Source: Hymenobacter sp. 5317J-9 (GTDB taxonomy: Bacteria; Bacteroidota; Bacteroidia; Cytophagales; Hymenobacteraceae). From it: DNA of 64,000 bases. Below, piece by piece: positions 50,693-61,290 of the stretch. The DNA lies in assembly GCF_022921075.1 (NCBI RefSeq), contig NZ_CP095050.1:5084001-5148000 (forward strand), given 5' to 3'. Position 1 is the first letter of the stretch; the number at the start of each line of letters is the position of its first letter. The notes below the pieces were generated by a model. It ran no database searches. It was not told where the DNA came from and saw only the letters and a list, made by a program, of their open reading frames with translations. The position numbers and the translations under genes were made by a program.

Positions 50693-51289
50693 ATGGAAAA
50701 ATTCCAGACCCTGTACTCCACCGCGGTGCCGCTGCCGCTCGAAAACATTGACACGGACCAGATTATCCCGGCCCGTTTCCTGAAGGCGACCACGCGCGCG
50801 GGCTTCGGCGAAAACCTGTTTTGCGATTGGCGGCGAGACGCCGACGGCAGCCCCAAACCCGATTTTGTGCTGAATGACCCGCGCTTTGGTGGTCAGATTC
50901 TGCTGGCGGGCAAGAACTTCGGCTGCGGCTCCAGCCGCGAGCACGCCGCCTGGGCGCTGTACGACGCCGGCTTTCGGGTGGTGATTTCGAGCTACTTCGC
51001 CGACATTTTTCGGGGCAATGCCCTGAACACCGGCTTGCTGCCGCTGCAAGTGACGGAGGCCGAGCTAGCCCGCCTGTTTGCCCTGGTGGAGGAAGATGCC
51101 CACGTGCAGTTCGTGGTGAACCTGCCCGAGCAAACCCTTTTTGTGCCGGCCACCGACGAGGTTTTTCACTTCGACCTCGACCCCTACAAGAAGGAATGCT
51201 TGATTAACGGCTACGACGACATTGATTTTTTGGTAAGTCAAAAACCGGCCATTGCGGCCTTCGAACAAAACCGAACCTGGTCATGGTAA
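50693..51289 (+). CDS. leuD: 3-isopropylmalate dehydratase, small subunit
   Basis: 198 residues, the swivel-domain partner of LeuC. The start MEKFQTLYSTAVPLPLENID fits the family; a leucine-rich extension upstream lies near the repeat and is not used. NIDTDQIIPARFLK and GKNFGCGSSREHAAWAL are diagnostic and FRGNALNTGLLPL contributes to the substrate site. It overlaps leuB by seven bases (the leuB ATG lies inside the leuD end). Confidence 0.96.
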   Translation: MEKFQTLYSTAVPLPLENIDTDQIIPARFLKATTRAGFGENLFCDWRRDADGSPKPDFVLNDPRFGGQILLAGKNFGCGSSREHAAWALYDAGFRVVISSYFADIFRGNALNTGLLPLQVTEAELARLFALVEEDAHVQFVVNLPEQTLFVPATDEVFHFDLDPYKKECLINGYDDIDFLVSQKPAIAAFEQNRTWSW

Positions 51290-52401
51290 GCAAGAAAATA
51301 GCCGTATTGCCCGGCGACGGCATCGGGCCCGAAGTGTGCCGGCAGGCCGTGAAAGTATTGGAAGCCGTGGCCACGCGCTTCGACCACCGCTTCGACCTGA
51401 GCTCGCACCTGATGGGCGCCTGCGCCATCGACGCCACCGGCAGCCCGCTGCCCGACGAAACGCTGGCCGCCTGCCGCGCCGCCGATGCCGTGCTGCTCGG
51501 CGCCATCGGCGACCCGAAGTATGACCACGACCCCAGCGCCAAAGTGCGCCCCGAGCAAGGCTTGCTGCGGCTGCGCAAGGAGCTGGGCTTGTTTGCCAAC
51601 ATCCGCCCCGTGACGGCCTACGACGTGCTGCTGGCCCATTCGCCGCTGAAAAAAGAGCGAATCCAGGGCACCGACATGGTCATCTTCCGGGAGCTCACGG
51701 GCGGCATCTATTTCGGTAATAAAGGCCGCACCGCCGATGGCGAAGTGGCCTACGACCATTGCACCTACAACCGCCCCGAGGTGGAGCGCATTGCGCACCT
51801 GGCTTTCCGCGCCGCGGCCGGCCGCCGCCAAAAGCTGACGCTCGTCGACAAAGCCAACGTGCTGGAAACCTCCCGCCTCTGGCGCGAAGTGGTGCGCGAA
51901 ATGGCCGCCCAATATCCGGAAGTGGCCGTAGACTATCTGTTCGTGGACAACGCGGCCATGCAGGTCATTCTCAGTCCCACGCAGTTCGACGTGATTCTGA
52001 CCGAAAATATGTTCGGCGACATTATCTCGGACGAAGCTTCGGTCATCGCCGGCTCGCTGGGCCTGCTGCCCTCGGCCTCCATTGGCGAGCGGGTGGCGTT
52101 GTTCGAGCCCATCCACGGCTCCTACCCACAGGCCAAAGGCAAGGGCATTGCCAACCCCATTGCCGCCATCCTTTCGGCCGCTATGCTGCTCGAGCACCTG
52201 GAGCTGGACGCCGAAGCCGCCCTGGTGCGCGAAGCCGTGGACGAAGCCCTGAACAACGGCATCCTGACGCCGGAACTGAGCCCCGCCGCCCCCTACTCCA
52301 CCGAGGAAGTGGGCAACTACATTGCCTTCTGGATTGCGGACTCCAAAGAGAAGCAGTGGAATAAAAACAACGTGGAAATCGGACTGAGTACAATTATTTG
52401 A
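51283..52401 (+). CDS. leuB: 3-isopropylmalate dehydrogenase
   Basis: 372 residues; NAD-dependent oxidative decarboxylation of 3-isopropylmalate to the leucine 2-oxo-acid. AVLPGDGIGPEVC at the N-terminus, the substrate-binding arginines in RPEQGLLRLRKELGLFANIRP, RELTGGIYFGNKG, VDNAAMQ and DVILTENMFGDIISDEASVI are all present. GSYPQAKGKGIANP forms the NAD pocket. Last gene of the leu cluster. Confidence 0.97.
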   Translation: MVSKKIAVLPGDGIGPEVCRQAVKVLEAVATRFDHRFDLSSHLMGACAIDATGSPLPDETLAACRAADAVLLGAIGDPKYDHDPSAKVRPEQGLLRLRKELGLFANIRPVTAYDVLLAHSPLKKERIQGTDMVIFRELTGGIYFGNKGRTADGEVAYDHCTYNRPEVERIAHLAFRAAAGRRQKLTLVDKANVLETSRLWREVVREMAAQYPEVAVDYLFVDNAAMQVILSPTQFDVILTENMFGDIISDEASVIAGSLGLLPSASIGERVALFEPIHGSYPQAKGKGIANPIAAILSAAMLLEHLELDAEAALVREAVDEALNNGILTPELSPAAPYSTEEVGNYIAFWIADSKEKQWNKNNVEIGLSTII

Positions 52402-52421
52402 CAGCTGGACGACGAAAAAGG

Positions 52422-52516
52422 AACGTCATGCTGAGCGCAGCCGAAGCATCTCGCGTGTGGTAGTAATTCATTTACTATTGCAGTAGAGATGCTTCGGCTG
52501 CGCTCAGCATGACGTT
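52422..52516. repeat. family C intergenic palindrome, copy 3
   Basis: Arms AACGTCATGCTGAGCGCAGC... and ...GCTGCGCTCAGCATGACGTT around an AT-rich centre (GTAGTAATTCATTTACTATT), 20 bp after leuB. Confidence 0.93.
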
Positions 52517-52601
52517 CTGTTGGTTTCCGGCACCATTCATAACCCCAAGGGCTAAAACCGGGTTAAGAAGGCTTGCTTTCCGACTTCATTTTTTGCCCCT
52601 C

Positions 52602-53699
52602 ATGATTAAGCTATTTGAACCCCTGGCCCTGCGCGGCGTCACGCTGAAAAACCGCATCGTGGTGTCGCCCATGTGCCAGTACAGCGCCACCGACGGCTTT
52701 GCCAACGACTGGCACTTGGTGCACCTGGGCAGCCGCGCCGTGGGCGGCGCCAGCCTCATCATTCAGGAAGCCACGGCCGTGTCGCCGGAAGGCCGCATCA
52801 GCCCCGAAGACCTTGGCATCTGGACCGATGAGCACGTGCCCATGCTCCGACGCATCAACGACTTTATTGTGGCCCAGGGCAGCGTGCCCGGCATTCAGCT
52901 GGCCCATGCCGGCCGCAAGGCGAGCACCTACGCGCCCTGGCGCGGCGAGGGCGCCGTGCCCGAGGCCGAAGGCGGCTGGCCGGTGGTGGGCCCCGGCCCC
53001 GACGCCTTTGCCGATAACTACCCGCAGCCCCACGCCCTCGATGCCCAGGGCATTCAAAAAGTTATTGCCGATTTCCGGGCTGCCGCCTTGCGCTGCGTAG
53101 CGGCCGGCTACCAGGTGATTGAGTTGCATGCCGCCCACGGCTACCTGCTGCACCAGTTTCTGTCGCCGCTGAGCAACCGCCGCACCGACGAGTACGGCGG
53201 CTCGTTCGAAAACCGTATCCGGCTGTTGCTCGATGTGGTGGCGGCTACCCGCGAGGTCTGGCCCGAGGAGCTGCCGCTTATTGTGCGCATTTCGGCCACC
53301 GACTGGGTGGAGGGCGGCTGGAACGCCGATGACGCCGTGCAGCTGGCGGCCGTGCTCAAAACCCGCGGCGTGGACCTGATAGACTGCTCTACCGGCGGCA
53401 ACGTGCCCAAGGCGCCCATTCCCGTCGGGCCCGGCTACCAGGTGCAGTTTGCCGAGCGCATCAAGGCCGAAGCCGGCATCCGCACGGGTGCGGTGGGCCT
53501 CATCACCAACCCGGCCGAGGCCGAGGCCATTCTGGCCAACGGCCAGGCCGACCTGGTGCTGCTGGCCCGGGAGTTTCTGCGCGAGCCCTACTTCCCGCTG
53601 TTTGCGGCGCACGAGCTGGGCGCCGAAATGCCCTGGCCGCCGCAGTACGAGCGGGGCAAGCCGCGCGTGCACAAGCAGGTGGCTGCGGGGCCGCGCTAG
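52602..53699 (+). CDS. NADH:flavin oxidoreductase, old yellow enzyme (YqjM-like)
   Basis: 365 residues; FMN-dependent enoate reductase. The start MIKLFEPLALRGVTLKNRIV is standard. Cys25 in SPMCQYSA corresponds to the redox-tuning cysteine of YqjM-type enzymes. AHAGRKAST, the active-site ELHAAHGYLLHQFLSPLSNR and the FMN-phosphate region AVGLITNPAEAEAIL are conserved. It would reduce activated alkenes with NAD(P)H; the physiological substrate is unknown. It is flanked by family C repeats on both sides. Confidence 0.95.
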   Translation: MIKLFEPLALRGVTLKNRIVVSPMCQYSATDGFANDWHLVHLGSRAVGGASLIIQEATAVSPEGRISPEDLGIWTDEHVPMLRRINDFIVAQGSVPGIQLAHAGRKASTYAPWRGEGAVPEAEGGWPVVGPGPDAFADNYPQPHALDAQGIQKVIADFRAAALRCVAAGYQVIELHAAHGYLLHQFLSPLSNRRTDEYGGSFENRIRLLLDVVAATREVWPEELPLIVRISATDWVEGGWNADDAVQLAAVLKTRGVDLIDCSTGGNVPKAPIPVGPGYQVQFAERIKAEAGIRTGAVGLITNPAEAEAILANGQADLVLLAREFLREPYFPLFAAHELGAEMPWPPQYERGKPRVHKQVAAGPR

Positions 53700-53723
53700 G
53701 AATTGATTTCAGGCATCGAAGTA

Positions 53724-53804
53724 GTCATGCAGAGCGCAGCGAAGCATCTCGCTTGAAGTAGTAATTGTTAAACACGCGAGATGCTTCGCTGCGCTCTGCA
53801 TGAC
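53724..53804. repeat. family C intergenic palindrome, copy 4
   Basis: GTCATGCAGAGCGCAGCGAA... / ...TTCGCTGCGCTCTGCATGAC with loop GCTTGAAGTAGTAATTGTTAAACACGC region, between the convergent old yellow enzyme and DinB genes. It has the C-to-A variant shared with copy 1. Confidence 0.92.
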
Positions 53805-53823
53805 GTTCTTCTTGTTGGTGCGC

Positions 53824-54354
53824 CTACTCACCTGCAGCCACGCTGCGCACCCATTTCGCGGTTACCAGCAGCTGGCCGAGGTGGCGGGTGGTGTGTTCGG
53901 CGGCGTGCGTGAGCAGGCCGATGACGGTGGAGGGCACCTGCGCCCGTCCCACGCCGCGCACCGCGGTCAGGCTGGTTTCAGGGGTGGCTTTCAGTTGCGC
54001 CAGCGCCGCGTCTACTTCGTGGTTGAAGCGGGCCACCAGCTTTTGCACCGAATCGGGCGCAATGGGCAGCGGCGGCACTTCGGCGTGAAAATCGGCGAAC
54101 TGGCTTTCGGTCAGGGTTTCGGCGCGGGCGTAGGTGAGCAGGCGGTTGAGGACGCCGGCCAGGTGCTGCAGGTGAAAGCCCACGGAAGCCACGCCGGCGG
54201 GCCGCTCGTTGAGCAGCGCGGGCGGGAAATCCTGCAGGGCGGCATTCAGCTCGTCGCGGGCTTGCAGCAGGGCGTGGGCCACGGGTTGGAGCAGCGGCGG
54301 CACGCCCGCAACGGGGCCGCGCAGCCAGACTTCGAGGGAAGCGGGGGAAGACAT
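53824..54354 (-). CDS. DinB-family putative metal-dependent hydrolase
   Basis: A 176-residue four-helix DinB-like protein. The start MSSPASLEVWLRG is chosen because a longer frame runs across the lysA promoter region. The three putative metal histidines are in GFHLQHLAGVLNRLL and LTHAAEHTTRHLGQL. The superfamily includes bacillithiol and mycothiol-dependent S-transferases and many proteins of unknown role, so the exact function is open. It is divergent from lysA. Confidence 0.85.
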   Translation of the reverse strand: MSSPASLEVWLRGPVAGVPPLLQPVAHALLQARDELNAALQDFPPALLNERPAGVASVGFHLQHLAGVLNRLLTYARAETLTESQFADFHAEVPPLPIAPDSVQKLVARFNHEVDAALAQLKATPETSLTAVRGVGRAQVPSTVIGLLTHAAEHTTRHLGQLLVTAKWVRSVAAGE

Positions 54355-54432
54355 TAGCGGGAAAGAGAAACTATGGGTGCGCCGTGAATGTACTATCGGC
54401 TTGGTGTTCATGTAAGGCGCCGCCACGGGCCG

Positions 54433-54440
54433 TACTTTTG
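54433..54440 (+). promoter_or_regulatory. candidate -7 promoter element (TACTTTTG) of lysA
   Basis: Exact TAnnTTTG, ending five bases before the lysA ATG; transcription would start at or next to the start codon. No TTG at 19 bp. Confidence 0.55.
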
Positions 54441-54445
54441 TAATT

Positions 54446-55678
54446 ATGTCTGCTATCAACGATGCGCTGCGCGCCGCCGCCGACCAGTTCGGCACCCCTT
54501 TGTACGTGTATAATGCCGCCACCATCACGCGGCAGTACGAGAAGCTGAAAAACGCATTTACGGGGCATAAAACGCGCTTCTTTTATGCGTGCAAGGCGTT
54601 GAGCAACGTATCCATTCTGCGGCACATCCACAGCTTGGGCTCGGGGCTCGACTGTGTGAGTATCAACGAAGTGAAGCTGGGGCTGCACGTGGGCTTTGCG
54701 CCCGACGACATCCTGTTCACGCCCAACAGCGTGACGTTTGAGGAACTGGTGGAAGCCAAGGAGCTGGGCGTGAACCTCAACATCGACAATATCTCGCTGC
54801 TGGAGCGCTTCGGGGCCACGTTTGGCAGCTCCTACCCGGTGTGCGTGCGCCTGAACCCGCACATCGAGGCGGGCGGCAACTACAAGATTCAAACCGGCCA
54901 CATCGACAGCAAGTTTGGCATTAGCATTCACCAGATGCGCCACCTCGAACGCGTGGTGAAGGGCACCGGCCTGCACGTGCGCGGCCTGCACATGCACACG
55001 GGCTCCGAAATCAAGGACGTGGGCGTGTTCATGCGCGCGCTGGAAATTCTATTTGACGCGGCCACGCGCTTCCCGGAGCTGGAGTTTCTAGATTTGGGTT
55101 CGGGCTTCAAAGTGCCCTACAAGCCGGGTGACCCCGAAACCGACGTGAACGCGCTGGGCACGCAGGTAGCCGCCGCCTTCAAGAGCTTTGAGAAAGAATA
55201 TGGCCGCGAGCTGGAATGCTGGTTTGAGCCGGGCAAGTATCTGGTGAGCGAAAGCGGCTACCTGCTGGTGAACGTAGCGGTGGTGAAGCAAACCACGGCC
55301 ACCGTGTTTGCGGGCGTCAATTCGGGCTTCAACCACCTCATCCGGCCCATGTTCTATGACAGCTACCACCACATCAGCAACCTCACCAACCCCAAGGGCA
55401 CGGAGCGCCTGTATACCGTGGTGGGCAACATCTGCGAAACCGACACCTTTGCCTGGGACCGGCTGCTGCCCGACATCCGCGAAAACGACCTGCTGGCCTT
55501 CCACAACGCCGGCGCCTACGGCTTCGAGATGAGCAGCAGCTTCAACTCGCGCACCCGCCCGGCCGAAGTGCTGCTGGACGAAAGCGGCGAGCTGCGCCTC
55601 ATTCGCAAGCGCCAGACGTTTGAGGACCTGCTGGCGGGGCAGGTCGAGGCCGGCGTGGCCCAGGAAAACGCGCGGTAA
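54446..55678 (+). CDS. lysA: diaminopimelate decarboxylase
   Basis: 410 residues; PLP-dependent conversion of meso-diaminopimelate to lysine. The PLP lysine is Lys50 (FYACKALSN). HMHTGSEI and FLDLGSGF are phosphate-site segments, EPGKYLV is the substrate-site arginine/glycine region, and NICETDTFAWDR holds the partner cysteine. NAGAYGFEMSSSFNSR completes the active site. A -7 promoter box lies directly before the ATG, suggesting a leaderless mRNA. Confidence 0.96.
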   Translation: MSAINDALRAAADQFGTPLYVYNAATITRQYEKLKNAFTGHKTRFFYACKALSNVSILRHIHSLGSGLDCVSINEVKLGLHVGFAPDDILFTPNSVTFEELVEAKELGVNLNIDNISLLERFGATFGSSYPVCVRLNPHIEAGGNYKIQTGHIDSKFGISIHQMRHLERVVKGTGLHVRGLHMHTGSEIKDVGVFMRALEILFDAATRFPELEFLDLGSGFKVPYKPGDPETDVNALGTQVAAAFKSFEKEYGRELECWFEPGKYLVSESGYLLVNVAVVKQTTATVFAGVNSGFNHLIRPMFYDSYHHISNLTNPKGTERLYTVVGNICETDTFAWDRLLPDIRENDLLAFHNAGAYGFEMSSSFNSRTRPAEVLLDESGELRLIRKRQTFEDLLAGQVEAGVAQENAR

Positions 55679-55690
55679 GCGCAGGCCGGG

Positions 55691-56044
55691 CTACTTGGCG
55701 CGCCGCAGCAGGTAGCCGGTCTCGGCGGTGGCGCCGGGCAGGCTGTTCACGTTGATGCACTCCCAACCCTGGCTGCTCATGTAGTCGAGGGCGGCCACCA
55801 CCGAGTTCAGCCTGCGAACGGTGGCGTTGGCCTGCAGCAACTCGGGCTTGGGGGCGGCCTTTCTCACGTCCTGCCCATACTCCAGGTGCAGGCTGTTGCC
55901 AGCATGGTAGGCGTCCTCCAGCACCAGGATGCAGTGCTCGTATTGCGGGGCACGGGCAGCGCTGGCGGGCGGCGGGATGGTTTGGGAAAAGGCGGCAGGG
56001 CCGGTCAGGGCCAAGGCCAGGACGAAAAGCAGGGGGTTGCGCAT
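55691..56044 (-). CDS. small secreted hypothetical protein
   Basis: 117 residues with a signal peptide (MRNPLLFVLALALTGPAAFSQ). The mature part contains EHCILVLEDAYHAGNSLHLE and ends ALDYMSSQGWECINVN...GYLLRRAK, a pattern seen in short Bacteroidota proteins of about this size without assigned function. It is convergent with lysA, 12 bp apart, and has a TAGCTTTG promoter box 24 bp upstream. Confidence 0.75.
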   Translation of the reverse strand: MRNPLLFVLALALTGPAAFSQTIPPPASAARAPQYEHCILVLEDAYHAGNSLHLEYGQDVRKAAPKPELLQANATVRRLNSVVAALDYMSSQGWECINVNSLPGATAETGYLLRRAK

Positions 56045-56068
56045 AACCGAAAGCGTGGAAAGGTACCC

Positions 56069-56076
56069 CAAAGCTA
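56069..56076 (-). promoter_or_regulatory. candidate -7 promoter element (TAGCTTTG)
   Basis: Exact TAnnTTTG on the minus strand, 24 bp upstream of the small secreted protein start. Confidence 0.5.
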
Positions 56077-56117
56077 ACGGCAGCCGACGAACCCGGTCCC
56101 GCGGCGGAATGGCGCCT

Positions 56118-56537
56118 TTAGTTCTGGCCGAGCAGCCACGCCACGGCGTCGGCCTCGCTTTCGAAGGTGCGGTAGGTGTGCGCCAACCCGCGGCTGGCCA
56201 TCACCAGCTGGTTCATGGCCAGGCGGGCGAATACGTCGTGCGCCACCAGGGCCGCGCCGTAGCGGTAGCCGCACTCGCGCACGGCGCTGGGCAGCCACTC
56301 GTTGGCCATCCAGTCGAGCTCGGCGGGGGTGAAGGGCGTCATCTCGCGCTGGTCAATCAGGGCTTTCGACCAGCGGTGCCGGCCCATGGCCTGCGCCAGG
56401 TGCGTGAGCATGGCCCGGAACTGCACCGGCTCGCGCACGCCGGCCCGGTATTCCAGCCGCACGTAGCCCTCGGGCTCTTCCCATATGCGGCCTATGCTGT
56501 TTTCAAAATAAAGGGAACGGGTGGTGGTAGTGCGCAT
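56118..56537 (-). CDS. STAS/SpoIIAA-like hypothetical protein
   Basis: 139 residues starting MRTTTTRSLYFENSIGRIW; a longer frame upstream overlaps the pirin gene end and is not used. Strand-helix alternation (GYVRLEYRAGV, RWSKALIDQREMTPFTP, YRYGAALVAHDVFARLAMNQLV) and the C-terminal AHTYRTFESEADAVAWLLGQ fit the SpoIIAA-like/STAS group, often small regulators or lipid-related proteins. Function unknown. It resembles the protein at 29477-29905 in outline. Confidence 0.78.
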   Translation of the reverse strand: MRTTTTRSLYFENSIGRIWEEPEGYVRLEYRAGVREPVQFRAMLTHLAQAMGRHRWSKALIDQREMTPFTPAELDWMANEWLPSAVRECGYRYGAALVAHDVFARLAMNQLVMASRGLAHTYRTFESEADAVAWLLGQN

Positions 56538-56654
56538 CAAGGGAGTAAAAACAGAACGCGAATTCCGAGCCTTCCAACCGGGCAGGTCTTGGTCCGCAGG
56601 GCTCAACCGCAAAGGCTTGGCGGAGGTTGCGTAACGGCTCAGCTTTTCGACCAA

Positions 56655-57506
56655 CTACCCGTTCCAGACGCCAAATGCCCCGCTTTGGTAGTCGCGGTAA
56701 GCCTGTTGAATCTCGGCTTCGGTGTTCATCACAAACGGGCCGTAGCTCACCACCGGCTCACCAAACGGCAGCGCGTGGCCCAGCAGCAACACAGCCGCCT
56801 CCGTTGCTTCGAGGGCCAGCTCGTCGCCGTCGTGGTTGAACTCAACCAGTTGACGGGCCCTGGCTTCGGCGCCGCTCACCTGCACCGTGCCGCGCACCAC
56901 GTAGAAGAAAATGTTGCGCTCGGCGGCCACGGGCAGCGTGACACGGCTACCGGCCGGCAGTTCCAGCCAGGCCAGGGCCACGTCGGCCAGCGGCTGCACG
57001 GCCCCGGCGGTGCCCGCCCACTCGCCCGATACGGCGTGAACGACCACGCCGCCGTCCAGCGTCGCGGTCGGAATCTCGTCCTGCTGCAGGCCGATGTAGC
57101 GCGGCGTCACCATCTTGTCTTTGGCCGGCAGGTTCACCCACAGCTGCAGGATTTCGAGCGGCCCGCCGGTCTGCTTGAATTGCTCCGACGACACTTCGGC
57201 GTGAATCAGCCCGCTCCCCGCCGTCATCCACTGAATGCCGCCGGCGTTTATCACGCTTTCGTGCCCACCGGTGTCCTTGTGCAGAATGTCGCCCTCCAGA
57301 ATAAACGTCACCGTCTCGAACCCGCGGTGCGGGTGCGGCCCGAAGGGCAAGCCGTTGTTGTTGGGCCGGTACACCTGCGGGCCGTGGTGGTTCAAAAACA
57401 GAAACGGGTCGATATACTCCACCGACGCCGTGGGCAGCGCCCGGTACGTGACGAGGTCGGCAATGGGGGCATTGATGGCCCGGTGCTGCTGCTTGATGGT
57501 GCGCAT
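56655..57506 (-). CDS. pirin family protein
   Basis: A 283-residue bicupin. The metal ligands of pirins are visible: two histidines in PFGPHPHRGFETVTF, then His and Glu in SGLIHAEVSSE. The second cupin is in the C-terminal half (ERNIFFYVVRGTVQV). Pirins bind iron and several have quercetin 2,3-dioxygenase activity; which applies here is not known. The ATG giving MRTIKQQHRAI is used because upstream codons lie in a repeat. Confidence 0.93.
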   Translation of the reverse strand: MRTIKQQHRAINAPIADLVTYRALPTASVEYIDPFLFLNHHGPQVYRPNNNGLPFGPHPHRGFETVTFILEGDILHKDTGGHESVINAGGIQWMTAGSGLIHAEVSSEQFKQTGGPLEILQLWVNLPAKDKMVTPRYIGLQQDEIPTATLDGGVVVHAVSGEWAGTAGAVQPLADVALAWLELPAGSRVTLPVAAERNIFFYVVRGTVQVSGAEARARQLVEFNHDGDELALEATEAAVLLLGHALPFGEPVVSYGPFVMNTEAEIQQAYRDYQSGAFGVWNG

Positions 57507-57541
57507 GGTGGTGGGGTTGAAGTTAGATGTTCTTGCGGGCG

Positions 57542-57644
57542 CCTCACCCCCGGCCCCTCTCCTCAGGGAGAGGGGAGCCAGCCGATTTATATGGAAGAAT
57601 AACCGGTGCCCCCTCTTTTTTGGAGAGGGGGTCAGGGGGTGAGG
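57542..57644. repeat. family E palindrome (CCTCACCCCC type)
   Basis: Interrupted inverted repeat: CCTCACCCCCGGCCCCTCTC... at the left and ...GAGAGGGGGTCAGGGGGTGAGG at the right, with inner hairpins GGGAGAGGGGAGC and CCCCTCTTTTTTGG. Single copy in the window. Confidence 0.8.
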
Positions 57645-57673
57645 CGTCAACGTCAGACGAGTAGACCGACTCG

Positions 57674-59014
57674 CTACGCCTCCTGCTCCTGCGGTGGCGA
57701 GCCCCGGAAGGCATCCAGCTTGCTCACCACTGGCAGTTTCACGGGCTTGTTTTCCTTAGCCGATTGGTAGATGGCTTCCATGATGCGCTGGTCCTGCAGG
57801 CCTTCTTCGCCGGGCGTGTAGGGCGTTTTGTTCTGGCGCACGCACTCGGCCATATGGTCGAGCTCCAGGGCAAACTGGTCTTTCTGCGGGTCGTTGGGCG
57901 TTTCCTTCAGCTGCTTGCCTTTGGGGGCGCGCACCCGCTCCTGGTGCAGGCCCTGGTAGCTAAAGGCCGGGTCCATCTTGATGGTGCCCTCCTCGCAGTG
58001 CACCATGTAGCTCTTGCTGTTGAAGGTGCCGTAGCCCGTCATGCACTGCGAAAGCACGCCGCTGGGGAAGCGCATGGTAAACGTCACGTTCTCCTCCACT
58101 TCCTTGAAGCGGGCATCGCCGGGCGTGGTGTATATCTGGGCCGATACCTCGGTGGGCTCCTCGCCCAAGAGGAAGCGGGTGGTGTTGAGGCAGTACAGGC
58201 CGATGTCGGGCAGGGCCCCGCCGCCGGCCAGGGCCTTTTTGTGGCGCCATTGCTGGTCGTGGGCCTGGTTTTGGTTATTCACCATCTGCATGAGCTTGGG
58301 CTTTCCGTAAGTTTTGTCGCGCAGCAGCTGCATGGCCATGCGGTTCAGCGGCTCGTACTGAATGCGGTAGGCAATCATGAGCTTTTTACTCGCCTTTTTA
58401 CAGGCTTCTATCATCTCCTCGCACTCTTTGACCGAGTTGGCCATGGGCTTTTCGCAGAGAATGTGCTTGCCGGCCTTGGCGCCCCGCAGCGTGAACTCGT
58501 GGTGCATGGAGTTGGGCAGCACGATGTAAATCACCTCCACCTCGGGGTTGTCCTTGAGCTGGTCGTAGGTCTGGTAGGAGTAGCAACTGCTGGGCTTGAT
58601 GCCGTACTGCTGGGCCACTTTGCGCATCTTTTCGGGGTCGCCGCTCACCAGGGCCACTGGCTTGGCGTGCTTGCTCTGGCCGAAAGCGGGCAGAATCTCG
58701 TTCAGCGTGAGGTGGCCCAGGCCCACCAGTGCGTAGCCCACGCGGCGCTCGGGCGCGTCGGGGTTGAAGGGCTCCGAGCCTTTCGGGTCGGTGGCAGCTT
58801 CCAATGGTGGCAGCTTGATGTCGAGCGGGCCGGTCACGGGCGGCATCCCAGCATCGGAGGTCGCAGCGGCTTCGGCGGCCGCCACGGGCAGGGCGCCGGC
58901 CACGCCCACGGCCAGCAGGCCACGCCCCGCGTGGTTGATGAATTGGCGGCGCGACTCGTCGTAGCGCGATTCCGAATCGGTAGCAGCGGGCGCGGTAGGG
59001 TTGTCTTGAAACAT
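57674..59014 (-). CDS. Tat-exported Gfo/Idh/MocA oxidoreductase
   Basis: 446 residues. The start MFQDNPTAPAATDSESRYDE is followed by a twin-arginine signal (SRRQFINHAGRG, Arg22-Arg23) and hydrophobic AVGVAGALPVAAA, so it is exported folded. The Rossmann fold is VGYALVGLGHLTLNEILPAF and the family motif is ILCEKPMANSVKE. This fits glucose-fructose oxidoreductase-like proteins that carry tightly bound NADP. Substrate is probably a sugar but unspecified. It is divergent from the nuclease gene. Confidence 0.93.
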   Translation of the reverse strand: MFQDNPTAPAATDSESRYDESRRQFINHAGRGLLAVGVAGALPVAAAEAAATSDAGMPPVTGPLDIKLPPLEAATDPKGSEPFNPDAPERRVGYALVGLGHLTLNEILPAFGQSKHAKPVALVSGDPEKMRKVAQQYGIKPSSCYSYQTYDQLKDNPEVEVIYIVLPNSMHHEFTLRGAKAGKHILCEKPMANSVKECEEMIEACKKASKKLMIAYRIQYEPLNRMAMQLLRDKTYGKPKLMQMVNNQNQAHDQQWRHKKALAGGGALPDIGLYCLNTTRFLLGEEPTEVSAQIYTTPGDARFKEVEENVTFTMRFPSGVLSQCMTGYGTFNSKSYMVHCEEGTIKMDPAFSYQGLHQERVRAPKGKQLKETPNDPQKDQFALELDHMAECVRQNKTPYTPGEEGLQDQRIMEAIYQSAKENKPVKLPVVSKLDAFRGSPPQEQEA

Positions 59015-59198
59015 GAGGCAGGAACGTGGAAAAGTGGAAAGCCTAGTGGCAGCTGTACGTACGAGCCGAAGGCGGGGCTTTGTTGCCACAGTATTCGGGC
59101 ATGGCATTACGCCACAGGTTTTTGGACCGCGCCAGCCGCTGGGCCAATGCGCAGTACATTTATAGCCCTGCATTTGGGTTATGTTGATTTTTAACTGC

Positions 59199-61277
<2,079 letters not shown>

Positions 61278-61280
<3 letters not shown>

Positions 61281-61285
61281 CTTTG
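61278..61285 (+). promoter_or_regulatory. candidate -7 promoter element (TAGCTTTG)
   Basis: Exact TAnnTTTG that includes the TAG stop codon of the nuclease gene and ends five bases before the next ATG. No matching TTG 19 bp upstream. Confidence 0.4.
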
Positions 61286-61290
61286 CCGGC

